A stretch of DNA of 64,000 bases from Oscillospiraceae bacterium Marseille-Q3528. Lineage in GTDB: Bacteria; Bacillota; Clostridia; Lachnospirales; Lachnospiraceae. The stretch lies in NCBI GenBank assembly GCA_018223385.1, contig JAGTTR010000017.1:36640-100639 (forward strand), in the 5' to 3' direction. The notes below the pieces were generated by a model. That model did no database searches, was not told the DNA's origin, and was given only the letters and a program-made list of their open reading frames with translations. Shown piece after piece: positions 26,204 through 35,127 of this stretch (position 1 is its first letter; each line of letters opens with the position of its first letter). The position numbers were made by a program, and so were the translations under genes.

Positions 26204-28117
26204 ATGAGACATGGATTCGTAAGGGCTGCTGCGGTGACCCCGGCCATCCGGGTGGGGGACGCGGCATACAATGCACAGCAGATCCGAAAAGGAATGGATG
26301 AGGCAGAACGTGCCGGGGCGTCCATCGTGGTATTCCCGGAGCTTTGCATCACCGGCTATACGTGCAGCGACCTGTTTTTGCAGGAGGTGCTTCTGCGCCG
26401 GGCCAAGGAGGAACTGCTGGCGCTGGCAGAGGAGACAAAGGGAAAAGAACTGCTGGTGTTCGTGGGACTGCCGCTGGAGGTGGACGGACGGCTGTATAAC
26501 GTGGCTGCCGTGCTCCATCAGGGTGAGGTGAAGGCCTTCATTCCCAAGACGTTCATCCCCAACTATTCAGAGTTTTATGAGGTGCGGCATTTTACGAAAG
26601 GGCCTTCCTGCCCCCGGAAGATCACCTGGATGCCGGGACAGGCATGCTGGTTTGGCACCGATGTTCTGCTGGCCTGTCAGGAACTGCCGGATCTGGTGCT
26701 GGCAGCGGAAATCTGTGAGGATGTGTGGGCTCCCAATCCGCCCAGCGTCCGCCATGCCCTGTCCGGGGCCACGGTGCTGGTGAACCTGTCTGCCAGCGAT
26801 GAGACCACAGGCAAGGATGAGTACCGCCGGATGCTGATCAAAAGCCAGTCAGCAAGATTGCTGGCGGGCTATATCTACTGCAGCGCCGGGGAGGGAGAGT
26901 CCTCCACCGATCTGGTATTTTCCGGCCATGATCTCATCGCGGAAAACGGCAGCATTTTGAAAGAATCCGCCCGGTTCGGCCATGGCATGATCTGTGCCGA
27001 TCTGGATGTAAGCCGCCTGAAGGCGGAGCGGCGGCGGATGACCACCTTTGAGATGGAGGATGGCGCAGACTACGTGCGGATTCCTTTTTCCCTGCCTCTG
27101 CGGGATCTGGAGCTGGAGCGGTTCATCGATCCGGCACCCTTCGTGCCGTCCCGGCAGGAAGACCGGCGGAAACGCTGCGAGGAGATTTTCACTATTCAGG
27201 CCATGGGCCTGAAAAAGCGGCTGGAACACACCGGCTGCAAGAGTGCGGTCATTGGCATTTCCGGCGGCCTGGATTCTACCCTGGCGCTGCTTGTCACCTC
27301 CCGCGCCTTTTCCCTGCTGGGCCTGTCCCCGTCGCTGATCACGGCAGTGACCATGCCCTGCTTCGGCACCACCGACCGGACGTACACCAACGCCTGCACG
27401 CTGACGAAAAAGCTGGGCGCTTCCTTAAAAGAGGTGGATATCAAAGAGGCAGTGACGCTGCATTTTCGGGATATCGAGCAGGATCCGGCCTGCCATGATG
27501 TGACCTACGAAAACGGTCAGGCCAGAGAGCGTACCCAGGTGCTCATGGACATTGCCAACAAGAGCGGCGGCATGGTCATCGGCACCGGCGACATGTCCGA
27601 ACTGGCTCTGGGCTGGGCCACCTATAACGGCGATCACATGTCCATGTACGGCGTCAACGCCTCCGTGCCCAAGACTCTTGTCCGTCATCTGGTGCACTAT
27701 TATGCGGACACCTGCGGTGACGAGGAGCTGAAAGCGGTGCTCTACGACATTCTGGATACCCCGGTGAGCCCGGAGCTGCTGCCGCCGGAGGACGGCAAGA
27801 TCGCCCAAAAGACCGAGGATATCGTGGGCCCTTACGAGCTTCATGACTTTTATCTCTATTATATTCTGCGTCTCGGATTCGAACCGGCCAAGATCTACCG
27901 GCTGGCCAGGAAAGCCTTCGCAGGCCAGTATACGGAGGAGACGATCCTGAAATGGCTGAAGGTATTTTACAGAAGGTTCTTCTCCCAGCAGTTCAAGCGC
28001 TCCTGCCTGCCGGATGGCCCCAAGGTGGGAACCGTGGCAGTCTCCCCCCGGGGAGACCTGCGGATGCCCAGCGATGCCAGCGCCAGGCTGTGGCTGGATG
28101 AGCTGGAAAAACTATAA
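26204..28117 (+). CDS. nadE: Glutamine-dependent NAD+ synthetase
   Basis: A 637-residue two-domain enzyme. The N-terminal nitrilase-type glutaminase has the triad Glu46 (VVFPELCITGY), Lys115 (PKTFIPNYSEF) and Cys171 (AEICEDVW). The C-terminal synthetase domain has the ATP pyrophosphatase loop SGGLDSTLAL near residue 350 and the GTGDMSELALGW segment. It makes NAD+ from deamido-NAD+ with ammonia from glutamine. Its 3' end overlaps the convergent gene by 6 bp. Confidence 0.97.
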   Translation: MRHGFVRAAAVTPAIRVGDAAYNAQQIRKGMDEAERAGASIVVFPELCITGYTCSDLFLQEVLLRRAKEELLALAEETKGKELLVFVGLPLEVDGRLYNVAAVLHQGEVKAFIPKTFIPNYSEFYEVRHFTKGPSCPRKITWMPGQACWFGTDVLLACQELPDLVLAAEICEDVWAPNPPSVRHALSGATVLVNLSASDETTGKDEYRRMLIKSQSARLLAGYIYCSAGEGESSTDLVFSGHDLIAENGSILKESARFGHGMICADLDVSRLKAERRRMTTFEMEDGADYVRIPFSLPLRDLELERFIDPAPFVPSRQEDRRKRCEEIFTIQAMGLKKRLEHTGCKSAVIGISGGLDSTLALLVTSRAFSLLGLSPSLITAVTMPCFGTTDRTYTNACTLTKKLGASLKEVDIKEAVTLHFRDIEQDPACHDVTYENGQARERTQVLMDIANKSGGMVIGTGDMSELALGWATYNGDHMSMYGVNASVPKTLVRHLVHYYADTCGDEELKAVLYDILDTPVSPELLPPEDGKIAQKTEDIVGPYELHDFYLYYILRLGFEPAKIYRLARKAFAGQYTEETILKWLKVFYRRFFSQQFKRSCLPDGPKVGTVAVSPRGDLRMPSDASARLWLDELEKL

Positions 28118-28540
28118 GGTTGCTTTGTTCAACGCATTCTGTATCGCCTCCAGCAGCACCATGGACGTATACTGCCGGTCCTGGCTGTAGCTGATGTCAT
28201 CCAGCGACTGTTTTTTCACGATCTGTTCCCCCAGATCGTTTAAGGCAGGCTGCATGAGCGGGTACATGGCAGAGACGGTTTCATTTAAGTTGGTAAAACG
28301 GATGGCATTGATGTGGTCGGCGTCCACGGACACCTCCACGTCAAGGATCTGATCCCCTAGCTGGACAGAAGAGGAGTAGACCCCGGCGGTGTACGTGTCG
28401 GGCTGCTGCTCTTCTTTCTTTTGACCGGAGGAAAACATCAGAAACAGAAGACACAGCAGGGCGACGCCGAAAACGGCAAAAATAACCGTATAGATGACTT
28501 CTTTTTTATGTAACACAATGATTCTTGTTCTGGAACTCAT
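28112..28540 (-). CDS. Membrane-anchored FMN-binding-domain-like protein
   Basis: A 142-residue protein starting at 28540 (GGAGGGG upstream) with one N-terminal transmembrane segment (about 16-36) and an extracytoplasmic domain. That domain follows the FMN_bind pattern: TYTAGVYSSSVQLGDQ, VEVSVDADHINAIRF, ETVSAMYPLM, IVKKQSLDDISYS, then TSMVLLEAIQNALNKA. The usual SGAT flavinylation motif is replaced by SQDRQYTS, keeping only a threonine. It may therefore not bind flavin covalently. The family assignment is by pattern recognition. It overlaps nadE by 6 bp and is divergent from the glycosyltransferase. Confidence 0.65.
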   Translation of the reverse strand: MSSRTRIIVLHKKEVIYTVIFAVFGVALLCLLFLMFSSGQKKEEQQPDTYTAGVYSSSVQLGDQILDVEVSVDADHINAIRFTNLNETVSAMYPLMQPALNDLGEQIVKKQSLDDISYSQDRQYTSMVLLEAIQNALNKATL

Positions 28541-28596
28541 AGACCCCTCCGCGATTCTTTTTCTACATCCTATGTGCTTAGTGAGAAAGATATGTC

Positions 28597-28625
28597 TGGA
28601 CAAAGAAACAGATCATTGTTATACT
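28597..28625 (+). promoter_or_regulatory. Promoter of the WecG/TagA glycosyltransferase
   Basis: TGGACA (28597-28602), a 17-nt spacer and TATACT (28620-28625), about 20 nt before the ribosome-binding site AGGTG. Confidence 0.6.
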
Positions 28626-28649
28626 GAAACAGAATTGCAGGTGATGAAC

Positions 28650-29408
28650 ATGACGGAGAAAATCAGCATTCTGGGCGTGGAACTGAAGGATTATTCCATG
28701 GAAGATGCGGCCCGTGTGATAGAAGAATATCTGAACAATGACGTTCTCAATACGATGTGCCTTGTGACGAAGGAGATGCTTGTGTATGCAGGGGAGAATC
28801 CGGAGTACCGGGAATGTCTGGAAGCCATGGACATTCATGTGGTGGTGGACAGCGACATTTTCTCTGCGGCAGGCATCACCGGAGAAGAGCGGTTGAAGAA
28901 GGCGGATGACAGGCAGCTGTGGAAGCTGTTCATCGATACGGTGGTGAAGGAGCACAAGAGCTGTTTCCTTCTGGCACAGACAGCAGACGATCTGGAGAAG
29001 TTCCGGGAGACGCTGCAGGAGAAGTTCCCGGATCTGGTGATCGCCGGGGCTTACGCGGCGGAAGATGCCGGGGACGAACCGGAGGTTATTGTCAACGAGA
29101 TCAACGGCATTTTGCCGGATGTGATATTTTCCACGCTGGATCAGCCCTTCCAGGAGCTGTTCCTCCATGAGCAGCGGGCGAAGATGGGTGCCCGGGTGTG
29201 GTTTGGTTTTGGCCCTATGGGCAGCGGCGGACGGTTCGGCGAGGAAAACTGGCTGGCAAGGCTCATCGGCAAGACGGTATTTCACCGGAAGGTACAGCAG
29301 TACAATCATATGGTGAAAGACGAAGAGGAATACGAGGAGGCGCTGGCGGAAGAAGTGGCAGAAGAACTGCCTGCAAAAGAAGACGGAGAGGCAGGCACTG
29401 AGAAATAA
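28650..29408 (+). CDS. WecG/TagA/CpsF family glycosyltransferase
   Basis: About 252 residues from the ATG at 28650 (AGGTG 6 nt upstream; an ATG at 28644 is the alternative). It resembles the WecG/TagA family: ISILGVELKDYSMEDAARV, a TMCLVTKEMLVYA segment, VVVDSDIFSAAGI, and VWFGFGPMGSGGRFGEENW. Family members add N-acetylmannosamine-type sugars to lipid-linked precursors of teichoic acid or capsule. The protein has a long acidic C-terminal tail. No other cell-wall sugar genes are adjacent. Confidence 0.75.
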   Translation: MTEKISILGVELKDYSMEDAARVIEEYLNNDVLNTMCLVTKEMLVYAGENPEYRECLEAMDIHVVVDSDIFSAAGITGEERLKKADDRQLWKLFIDTVVKEHKSCFLLAQTADDLEKFRETLQEKFPDLVIAGAYAAEDAGDEPEVIVNEINGILPDVIFSTLDQPFQELFLHEQRAKMGARVWFGFGPMGSGGRFGEENWLARLIGKTVFHRKVQQYNHMVKDEEEYEEALAEEVAEELPAKEDGEAGTEK

Positions 29409-29418
29409 AGCACTTACC

Positions 29419-29442
29419 GTTCACACGCGCCATTCGCAAAAT
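29419..29442 (+). repeat. Dispersed repeat fragment, copy C
   Basis: 24 nt identical to 16673-16696 (GTTCACACGCGCC then ATTCGCAAAAT). Confidence 0.7.
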
Positions 29443-29464
29443 ATAAAAAATATGTGAAAGATAT

Positions 29465-29504
29465 GAGGAAATGCATAAAAATAGTTGCATTTCCTCTTGA
29501 TTTT
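29465..29504 (+). terminator. Terminator after the glycosyltransferase
   Basis: GAGGAAATGCA and TGCATTTCCTC form a perfect 11-bp stem with a 10-nt loop, followed by TTGATTTTT. Confidence 0.75.
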
Positions 29505-29514
29505 TATGTATAAT
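29485..29514 (+). promoter_or_regulatory. Promoter of the CdaR-type regulator
   Basis: TTGCAT (29485-29490), an 18-nt spacer and TATAAT (29509-29514). The -35 box lies in the right arm of the preceding terminator hairpin. Confidence 0.55.
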
Positions 29515-29608
29515 TGCATTAACTTGAATAGGGAGTATTCGTTTTGCTTAAAAAAGAGTCACAGAAATTGTGAATGTTGTATAGAACGGAAAAGGAGAGG
29601 CGAGGAAT

Positions 29609-30697
29609 ATGATATCGAATCAGATACTGCAGACGACCATCGATGGCCTGAAAAATATTGCAAGAATTGATCTCAGCATCCTGGATACAGAGGGTAAGGT
29701 GCTGGCAACGACGGTGCCGGGCGCGGAGAATTATGAGAGTACGGTGCTGGCATTTGTGGAGTCCCCGGCGGACAGCCAGGTGATCCAGGGCCACCTGTTT
29801 TTCAAGGTGTATGATGAGCAGCAGCTGGAATATGTGCTGCTGGCCAACGGGGACAATGACGATGTCTACATGGTAGGCAAGATCGCCGCTTTCCAGATCC
29901 AGAATCTGCTGGTGGCCTACAAGGAGCGGTTCGATAAGGACAACTTCATCAAGAACCTGCTGCTGGACAACCTGCTGCTGGTGGATATTTACAACCGGGC
30001 AAAGAAGCTGCATATCGAGACCGATGTCCGTCGTGTGGTCTATATCATCGAGATCAACCGGGAGAAGGACAACACCGTGCTGGAGAGCGTGCGCGGCCTG
30101 TTCGGCGGCAAGTCCAAGGACTTTATCACCGCTGTGGATGAGAAGAACATCATCGTGGTGAAGGAGATCGCACCGGGTGAGGGCTATCCGGAGATCAACA
30201 AGACCGCACGGATGATGCTGAACCTGCTGAAAGGCGAGACCGGCGAGGAGATCCATATCGCTTATGGCACCATCGTACCGGAGCTGAAAGAGGTTTCCCG
30301 GTCTTATAAGGAAGCAAAGATGGCGCTGGATGTGGGCAAGATTTTTTTCGAGGAGCGGGATATCATTGCATATAGCTCTCTGGGCATTGGCCGTCTCATT
30401 TACCAGCTGCCCATCCCGCTGTGCAAGATGTTCATCCGCGAGATCTTTGACGGCAAGTCCCCGGACGAGTTCGACGAGGAGACGCTGACGACTATCAACA
30501 AGTTTTTCGAGAACAGCCTGAACGTATCCGAGACATCGAGACAGCTGTATATCCACCGGAATACGCTGGTTTACCGTCTGGACAAGCTGCAGAAGAGCAC
30601 CGGACTGGATCTGCGGGTATTCGAGGATGCCATCACGTTCAAGATCGCGCTGATGGTCGTAAAATATATGAAATACATGGAAACACTGGATTATTAG
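29609..30697 (+). CDS. CdaR/PucR-type transcriptional regulator
   Basis: A 362-residue regulator. The N-terminal part (about 1-110) looks like a small ligand-sensing domain with LDTEGKVLATTVPG. The middle GGDEF-like CdaR domain has VRRVVYIIEINRE and HIAYGTIVPELKEVSRSYKEA. The C-terminal PucR helix-turn-helix is near 300-355, with LNVSETSRQLYIHRNT and LVYRLDKLQKSTG. Ligand and targets are unknown. It stands alone just before ftsEX, with a hairpin between, so control of ftsEX is only a possibility. Confidence 0.88.
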   Translation: MISNQILQTTIDGLKNIARIDLSILDTEGKVLATTVPGAENYESTVLAFVESPADSQVIQGHLFFKVYDEQQLEYVLLANGDNDDVYMVGKIAAFQIQNLLVAYKERFDKDNFIKNLLLDNLLLVDIYNRAKKLHIETDVRRVVYIIEINREKDNTVLESVRGLFGGKSKDFITAVDEKNIIVVKEIAPGEGYPEINKTARMMLNLLKGETGEEIHIAYGTIVPELKEVSRSYKEAKMALDVGKIFFEERDIIAYSSLGIGRLIYQLPIPLCKMFIREIFDGKSPDEFDEETLTTINKFFENSLNVSETSRQLYIHRNTLVYRLDKLQKSTGLDLRVFEDAITFKIALMVVKYMKYMETLDY

Positions 30698-30726
30698 AAA
30701 AAACCATGATATAACTAAATAAGTAA

Positions 30727-30753
30727 CGCCGGGGTCCGGTCTGTTCCCCGGCG
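30727..30753 (+). terminator. Hairpin between the regulator and ftsE
   Basis: CGCCGGGG and CCCCGGCG form a perfect 8-bp stem with an 11-nt loop. The downstream tract (TATTGCTGTTATATTTT) is only partly T-rich, so it may be leaky. Confidence 0.5.
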
Positions 30754-30792
30754 TATTGCTGTTATATTTTATGTTTAGGAGGCTTAAGCTAA

Positions 30793-31479
30793 ATGATCAC
30801 AATGGAAAATGTGAGCAAAGCGTACGTGGAGGGCATACCGGCCATCAAGAATATCAGCTTGCATATTGATCGAGGGGAATTTGTATTTATTGTAGGAGAT
30901 AGCGGGTCTGGTAAATCTACACTTATCAAGCTTCTTTTGAAAGAACTGGAGCCCACCAGCGGCAAGATCACGGTGAACGGCCAGAATCTGGGGCGTCTGA
31001 AGCGCAAGCAGATCCCCCGTTACCGCAGGAAGATCGGTGTGGTGTTCCAGGATTTCCGTCTGTTAAAGGATCGGAATGTGTATGAGAATATTGCTTTCGC
31101 CCAGCGTGTCATCATGACGCCGACGCGAAAGATCCGAAGAGAGGTGCCCAAGATGCTCTCTCTGATCGGACTGGCAGAGAAATATAAGTCTTTCCCGAAG
31201 CAGCTTTCCGGCGGAGAGCAGCAGAGGGTTGCCCTGGCCCGGGCGCTGGTGAACCATCCCGACCTTCTGCTGGCCGATGAGCCCACCGGCAACCTGGATC
31301 CGAAGAATTCTTGGGAGATCATGAAGCTTCTGGAATCCATCAATGAGAAGGGCACCACCGTACTGGTCGTTACCCACAACCGGGAGATCGTGGATGAGAT
31401 GAAGAAGCGTGTTATCACCATGAACCGCGGTGTCATCATCAGCGACGAGAAAGAGGGAGGCTATATCTATGAGGGCTAG
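30793..31479 (+). CDS. ftsE: Cell-division ATP-binding protein FtsE
   Basis: A 228-residue ABC ATPase. Walker A GDSGSGKST is at 35-43, the signature is LSGGEQQRVALARAL, and Walker B is LLLADEPTGNLD. The MITMENVSKAYVEGIPA start is typical of FtsE. With FtsX it transmits ATP hydrolysis across the membrane to control a peptidoglycan hydrolase at the division site. It overlaps ftsX by 11 bp. Confidence 0.95.
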   Translation: MITMENVSKAYVEGIPAIKNISLHIDRGEFVFIVGDSGSGKSTLIKLLLKELEPTSGKITVNGQNLGRLKRKQIPRYRRKIGVVFQDFRLLKDRNVYENIAFAQRVIMTPTRKIRREVPKMLSLIGLAEKYKSFPKQLSGGEQQRVALARALVNHPDLLLADEPTGNLDPKNSWEIMKLLESINEKGTTVLVVTHNREIVDEMKKRVITMNRGVIISDEKEGGYIYEG

Positions 31480-32383
31480 TACGATTGTATACACGCTGAA
31501 ACAGGGTCTGAAAAATATTTACCGCAACAAGATGTTTTCCCTGGCCTCCATGGCAACGATGGCTGCCTGCATTTTCATGTTCAGTCTGTTTTTTGCCATC
31601 GTGTCCAACCTGGACAACATGGTGCGTGAGGCAGAATCCGGTGTGGGCGTTACGGTGTTTTTCAACAGCGATATGACGACAGAGCAGATCCAGGCGCTGG
31701 GCGCACAGATCAGTGAGCGGCCCGAGGTGGATCATCTGGTGTATGTATCCGCAGAGGAAGCCTGGGAGCAGTATAAGAAAGAATATTTAAAGGGCGCAGA
31801 AGAGCTGGCAGAGGGCTTCGAGCAGGATAACCCGCTGGCAAACTCTTCCCATTATGAGATTTACCTGAAAAGCGTAGAGGATCAGCAGTCGCTGGTGGAC
31901 TATCTGAATACGCTGATGGATCAGGGAGTGCGACAGATCAACCAGTCGGAGGCGGTGGCCAATACGCTGGGCGGATTTAACAGCCTGCTGTATTATGTAT
32001 CCGTGGCGATCATTGGCGTTCTGCTGCTGGTATCCATCTTCCTCATCAACAACACCGTTACCATCGGTATTGCGGTGCGTAAGGAAGAAATCGCCATCAT
32101 GAAGCTTATCGGCGCCACCGACTTTTTCGTTCGGGCACCGTTTATCGTGGAAGGACTGATCATCGGTCTCATCGGTGCAGCCATCCCGCTGTTTGTCTTC
32201 TACTTCCTGTACAAGCAGACTATCCTTGTGGTGGAAGAGAAGTTCGGCATTTTAAGCAGCCTGCTGCAGTTCCTTCCGGTGAAAGAGCTTTACCATACGC
32301 TGCTGCCGGTGGCACTGCTGCTCGGTATCGGCATCGGATTTATCGGAAGCTTTATTACGATCAGAAAGCACTTGAAAGTGTAA
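31469..32383 (+). CDS. ftsX: Cell-division membrane protein FtsX
   Basis: A 304-residue permease-like protein starting at 31469 (GGGAGG upstream). It has an N-terminal YTLKQGLKNIYRNK segment, a first membrane helix (about 22-46), an extracellular domain to about residue 170, then three helices with NNTVTIGIAVRKEEIAIMKL, the FtsX signature. It has no ATPase activity of its own and works with FtsE. The following M23 hydrolase is its likely partner. Confidence 0.94.
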   Translation: MRASTIVYTLKQGLKNIYRNKMFSLASMATMAACIFMFSLFFAIVSNLDNMVREAESGVGVTVFFNSDMTTEQIQALGAQISERPEVDHLVYVSAEEAWEQYKKEYLKGAEELAEGFEQDNPLANSSHYEIYLKSVEDQQSLVDYLNTLMDQGVRQINQSEAVANTLGGFNSLLYYVSVAIIGVLLLVSIFLINNTVTIGIAVRKEEIAIMKLIGATDFFVRAPFIVEGLIIGLIGAAIPLFVFYFLYKQTILVVEEKFGILSSLLQFLPVKELYHTLLPVALLLGIGIGFIGSFITIRKHLKV

Positions 32384-32399
32384 TCACAGTACCGCAGAT

Positions 32400-32490
32400 G
32401 CAGGCGCGCCATTTACGGAACAACCGTTTGGTCGTGCCATTCGCAGAGCAGCACATCCTTACGCGTGGACAGATTTTTATGCAGGCAGGA
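32400..32490 (+). repeat. Degenerate dispersed repeat, copy D
   Basis: GCAGGCGCGCCATTTACGG and GGACAGATTTTTATGCAGGC resemble parts of 16744-16790 (CCAGGCGCGCCC, AGACAGCTTTTTATGCAAGC). The copy fills the gap between ftsX and the M23 gene. Confidence 0.4.
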
Positions 32491-32516
32491 TGGAACAGCT
32501 GTTGGAGGATCTATCT

Positions 32517-33716
32517 ATGTATAGAAAAAAACAAAAGTTGTCGGCGGCCCTGGCCGCGGCGCTGTGTCTTTCCCTTGCTGTGCCGGGAGGCAGCGCACAG
32601 GCGAAAAGCCTGGAACAGCAGAGACAGAATGCACAGCAGCAGATCAAGGACATCAAGGCAGATATCAATTCTGTGAAAAATAAGCTGACGGAGCTGAAAA
32701 ACTCCAAGAGCAATCTCCAGAGCTACATCAGCAGTCTGGATGCCCAGTCCAGCCAGCTGGATGCCCAGCTAAAGGAGCTGGATGCGTCTATCGAGGAGAA
32801 GAACGCCGAGATCGACCAGACCCAACAGGAGCTGGAGGAGGCACAAGACACGGTCGATACCCAGTATGAAGCCATGAAGAAGCGCATACAGTATATGTAT
32901 GAGAATGGTGATTACTCTTATGTGACCATGCTTTTGGAGGCGTCCAGCATGACGGAGCTTCTGAACCGGGCGGAGTTTGCCACGCAGATGGTGGACTATG
33001 ACCGGAAGATGCTGATCAGCTTTCAGGAGGCCAGACAGAAGGTAGAGGATACCAAGGCACAGTTGGAAGAGGAAGAGAAGGAACTGGAAGACATGCAGAA
33101 TGAAGTGAATGAACAGAAGGACGCTCTGGATCTTCTCATCGACGCCAAAACCAGTGAGATCTCCCAGTACCAGCAGAAGATCGCCAATGCGGAGGCAGAG
33201 GCGGATGACTATGCGGATCAGCTTGCCGAGCAGGAAGCGCTTCTGGAGAAGATCGAGAACCAGATCGCAGCGGAAGCGGCGAAGAAGGCAGCGGAGCTGG
33301 AAAAAGCAGGAACGGTCGTTTCTTCATCGGGATTTATCTGGCCTTGCCCGTCCAGCCATCGGATCACCAGTACCTTTGGCCCCAGATCCCAGCCCACGGC
33401 AGGGGCATCTACATACCATAAGGGCATTGATATCGGGGCATCTTCGGGAAGTGCCATCGTGGCGGCGGCTGACGGTGTGGTGACGACGGCAACCTACAGT
33501 TCGTCTGCGGGCAATTATGTGGTAATCTCCCACGGAAACGGACTTTCCACCGTATATATGCACTGCTCCAGCCTGAGCGTATCGGCGGGACAGAAGGTGT
33601 CTCAGGGACAGACGATCGCGGCTGTGGGCTCCACCGGGTATTCCACCGGACCGCATCTGCATTTTGGTGTGATCAGCAATGGCAGCTATGTAAATCCTTC
33701 GGGATATGTAAACTAG
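32517..33716 (+). CDS. Secreted M23 peptidoglycan hydrolase with coiled coil (PcsB/EnvC-like)
   Basis: 399 residues from 32517 (GGAGG 8 nt upstream). It has a signal peptide (about 1-29, ending SAQA), then roughly 200 residues of Gln/Glu/Leu-rich coiled coil, and a C-terminal M23 (LytM) domain. Metal and catalytic motifs are YHKGIDIG and GPHLHFG, with ITSTFGPRSQP before them. In Firmicutes and Proteobacteria, coiled-coil hydrolases or activators next to ftsEX are regulated by FtsEX. The intact HxxxD and HLH motifs suggest a real endopeptidase rather than an EnvC-type activator. Confidence 0.92.
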   Translation: MYRKKQKLSAALAAALCLSLAVPGGSAQAKSLEQQRQNAQQQIKDIKADINSVKNKLTELKNSKSNLQSYISSLDAQSSQLDAQLKELDASIEEKNAEIDQTQQELEEAQDTVDTQYEAMKKRIQYMYENGDYSYVTMLLEASSMTELLNRAEFATQMVDYDRKMLISFQEARQKVEDTKAQLEEEEKELEDMQNEVNEQKDALDLLIDAKTSEISQYQQKIANAEAEADDYADQLAEQEALLEKIENQIAAEAAKKAAELEKAGTVVSSSGFIWPCPSSHRITSTFGPRSQPTAGASTYHKGIDIGASSGSAIVAAADGVVTTATYSSSAGNYVVISHGNGLSTVYMHCSSLSVSAGQKVSQGQTIAAVGSTGYSTGPHLHFGVISNGSYVNPSGYVN

Positions 33717-33730
33717 AATAAAAGAGAAGG

Positions 33731-33763
33731 GGGCTGCTGCAGACAGGAAATCTGTGGCAGCCC
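33731..33763 (+). terminator. Possible terminator after the M23 hydrolase
   Basis: GGGCTGC pairs with GCAGCCC, enclosing CAGA/TCTG. Only TGTTTGG follows, so termination is probably partial. Confidence 0.4.
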
Positions 33764-33810
33764 TGTTTGGTATGACAGGATAGGAAGCAGAAATGCAGAG
33801 GAGGAATGAT

Positions 33811-35097
33811 ATGCAGGATTATAACCGGGATGAATATTCCATGGATGATGCGTATGAGGAGAAAAGACACTGGAGAAGAGGATTTTTCAGCGGGATCCTG
33901 ACGGTGGCTTTTATTGCGGCAGCCGGTCTTCTGGTGTACACGGTGCTCAATCTGGGCAGCGCAGGGTTTCGTACAGCGGAAAACAGCGGCAGCGCTTCGG
34001 TGGGCAGCAGCCAGGTGGAGCAGAAAACCGAACGGCTGAAAGCACTCATCGACCAGTATTATCTGGACGATGTGGATGAGAGTGCCATGGTGGAGGGCAT
34101 GTATGCAGGCATGCTAAACGGTCTGGGCGATCCTTACACCGTCTACTATACAGAAGAGGAATTCAACGCCCTGATGGAATCCACGTCAGGGGAATATAAG
34201 GGCATCGGCGCCCTCATGTCCCAGAATATCGAGACAGGGATCATTACGATCACCCGCCCCTTTGAGGGCTGTCCGGCCCAGCAGGCGGGCATCATCGCCG
34301 GAGATATCATCACAAAGGTCAATGGCCAGGACGTGGGAAGCATGGAGCTGTCCGAGGTGGTGGCCATGATCAAGGGCGAAGCCGGGACAACGGTGGACAT
34401 CACCGTATACCGTGACCGGGAGGAGCTGGATTTCACCGTGGAGCGGGCGGATATCCAGGTGCCTACCGTGAACAGCAAAATGCTGGATGACAAGATCGGC
34501 TATATCTATGTGATGGAATTCGACGAGGTGACGGCAGATCAGTTCCACGATGCGCTGGAGGATCTGAAGAGCCAGGGCATGGAACAGCTGGTCATCGACC
34601 TGCGGGATAATCCGGGCGGCAGCCTGGACACGGTGATCCAGATGCTGGATGAGATCCTGCCGGAGGGACTGCTGGTATACACGGAGGATAAATACGGCAA
34701 CCGGGAAGAAGCAACCTCCGATGCGGAAAACTATCTTTCCCTGCCCATGACCGTGCTGGTCAACGGCAACAGTGCCAGCGCTTCGGAAATCTTTGCCGGT
34801 GCGGTGAAGGATTATCACTGGGCAACGCTGGTGGGCACCACCACCTACGGCAAGGGTATCGTGCAGCGGATCTTTGATCTGGGCGATGGTACCGCGGCAA
34901 AGATCACCATTTCCAAGTATTACACCCCTGCGGGCAACAATATCCACGGCATCGGCATCGAGCCGGATGTGGAGGTGGAGATCCCGACGGAGGCCTATGA
35001 CGACGGCGTGGTCACCGAGGACGAGGACGCCCAGCTGCAGAAAGCGCTGGAGCTTTTAAGGAGCGGCCAGGTGACGGCGGGTGAAGTACAGCAGTAA
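33811..35097 (+). CDS. S41 carboxy-terminal processing protease (CtpA-like)
   Basis: 428 residues from 33811 (GAGGAGG 6 nt upstream). It has an acidic cytoplasmic N-terminus, one transmembrane segment (about 28-48), and a PDZ domain (about 120-200) with GIGALMSQN and GDIITKVNGQDVG. The S41 domain has LRDNPGGSLD, the nucleophile motif NSASASEIFAGAV, and the lysine in TTYGKGIVQ. Such proteases trim extracytoplasmic proteins. The place behind ftsEX and the M23 enzyme suggests cell-wall or division substrates (inference). Confidence 0.94.
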   Translation: MQDYNRDEYSMDDAYEEKRHWRRGFFSGILTVAFIAAAGLLVYTVLNLGSAGFRTAENSGSASVGSSQVEQKTERLKALIDQYYLDDVDESAMVEGMYAGMLNGLGDPYTVYYTEEEFNALMESTSGEYKGIGALMSQNIETGIITITRPFEGCPAQQAGIIAGDIITKVNGQDVGSMELSEVVAMIKGEAGTTVDITVYRDREELDFTVERADIQVPTVNSKMLDDKIGYIYVMEFDEVTADQFHDALEDLKSQGMEQLVIDLRDNPGGSLDTVIQMLDEILPEGLLVYTEDKYGNREEATSDAENYLSLPMTVLVNGNSASASEIFAGAVKDYHWATLVGTTTYGKGIVQRIFDLGDGTAAKITISKYYTPAGNNIHGIGIEPDVEVEIPTEAYDDGVVTEDEDAQLQKALELLRSGQVTAGEVQQ

Positions 35098-35127
35098 GTA
35101 AGAAAAGTTACATGGGGAGACGAGAAA

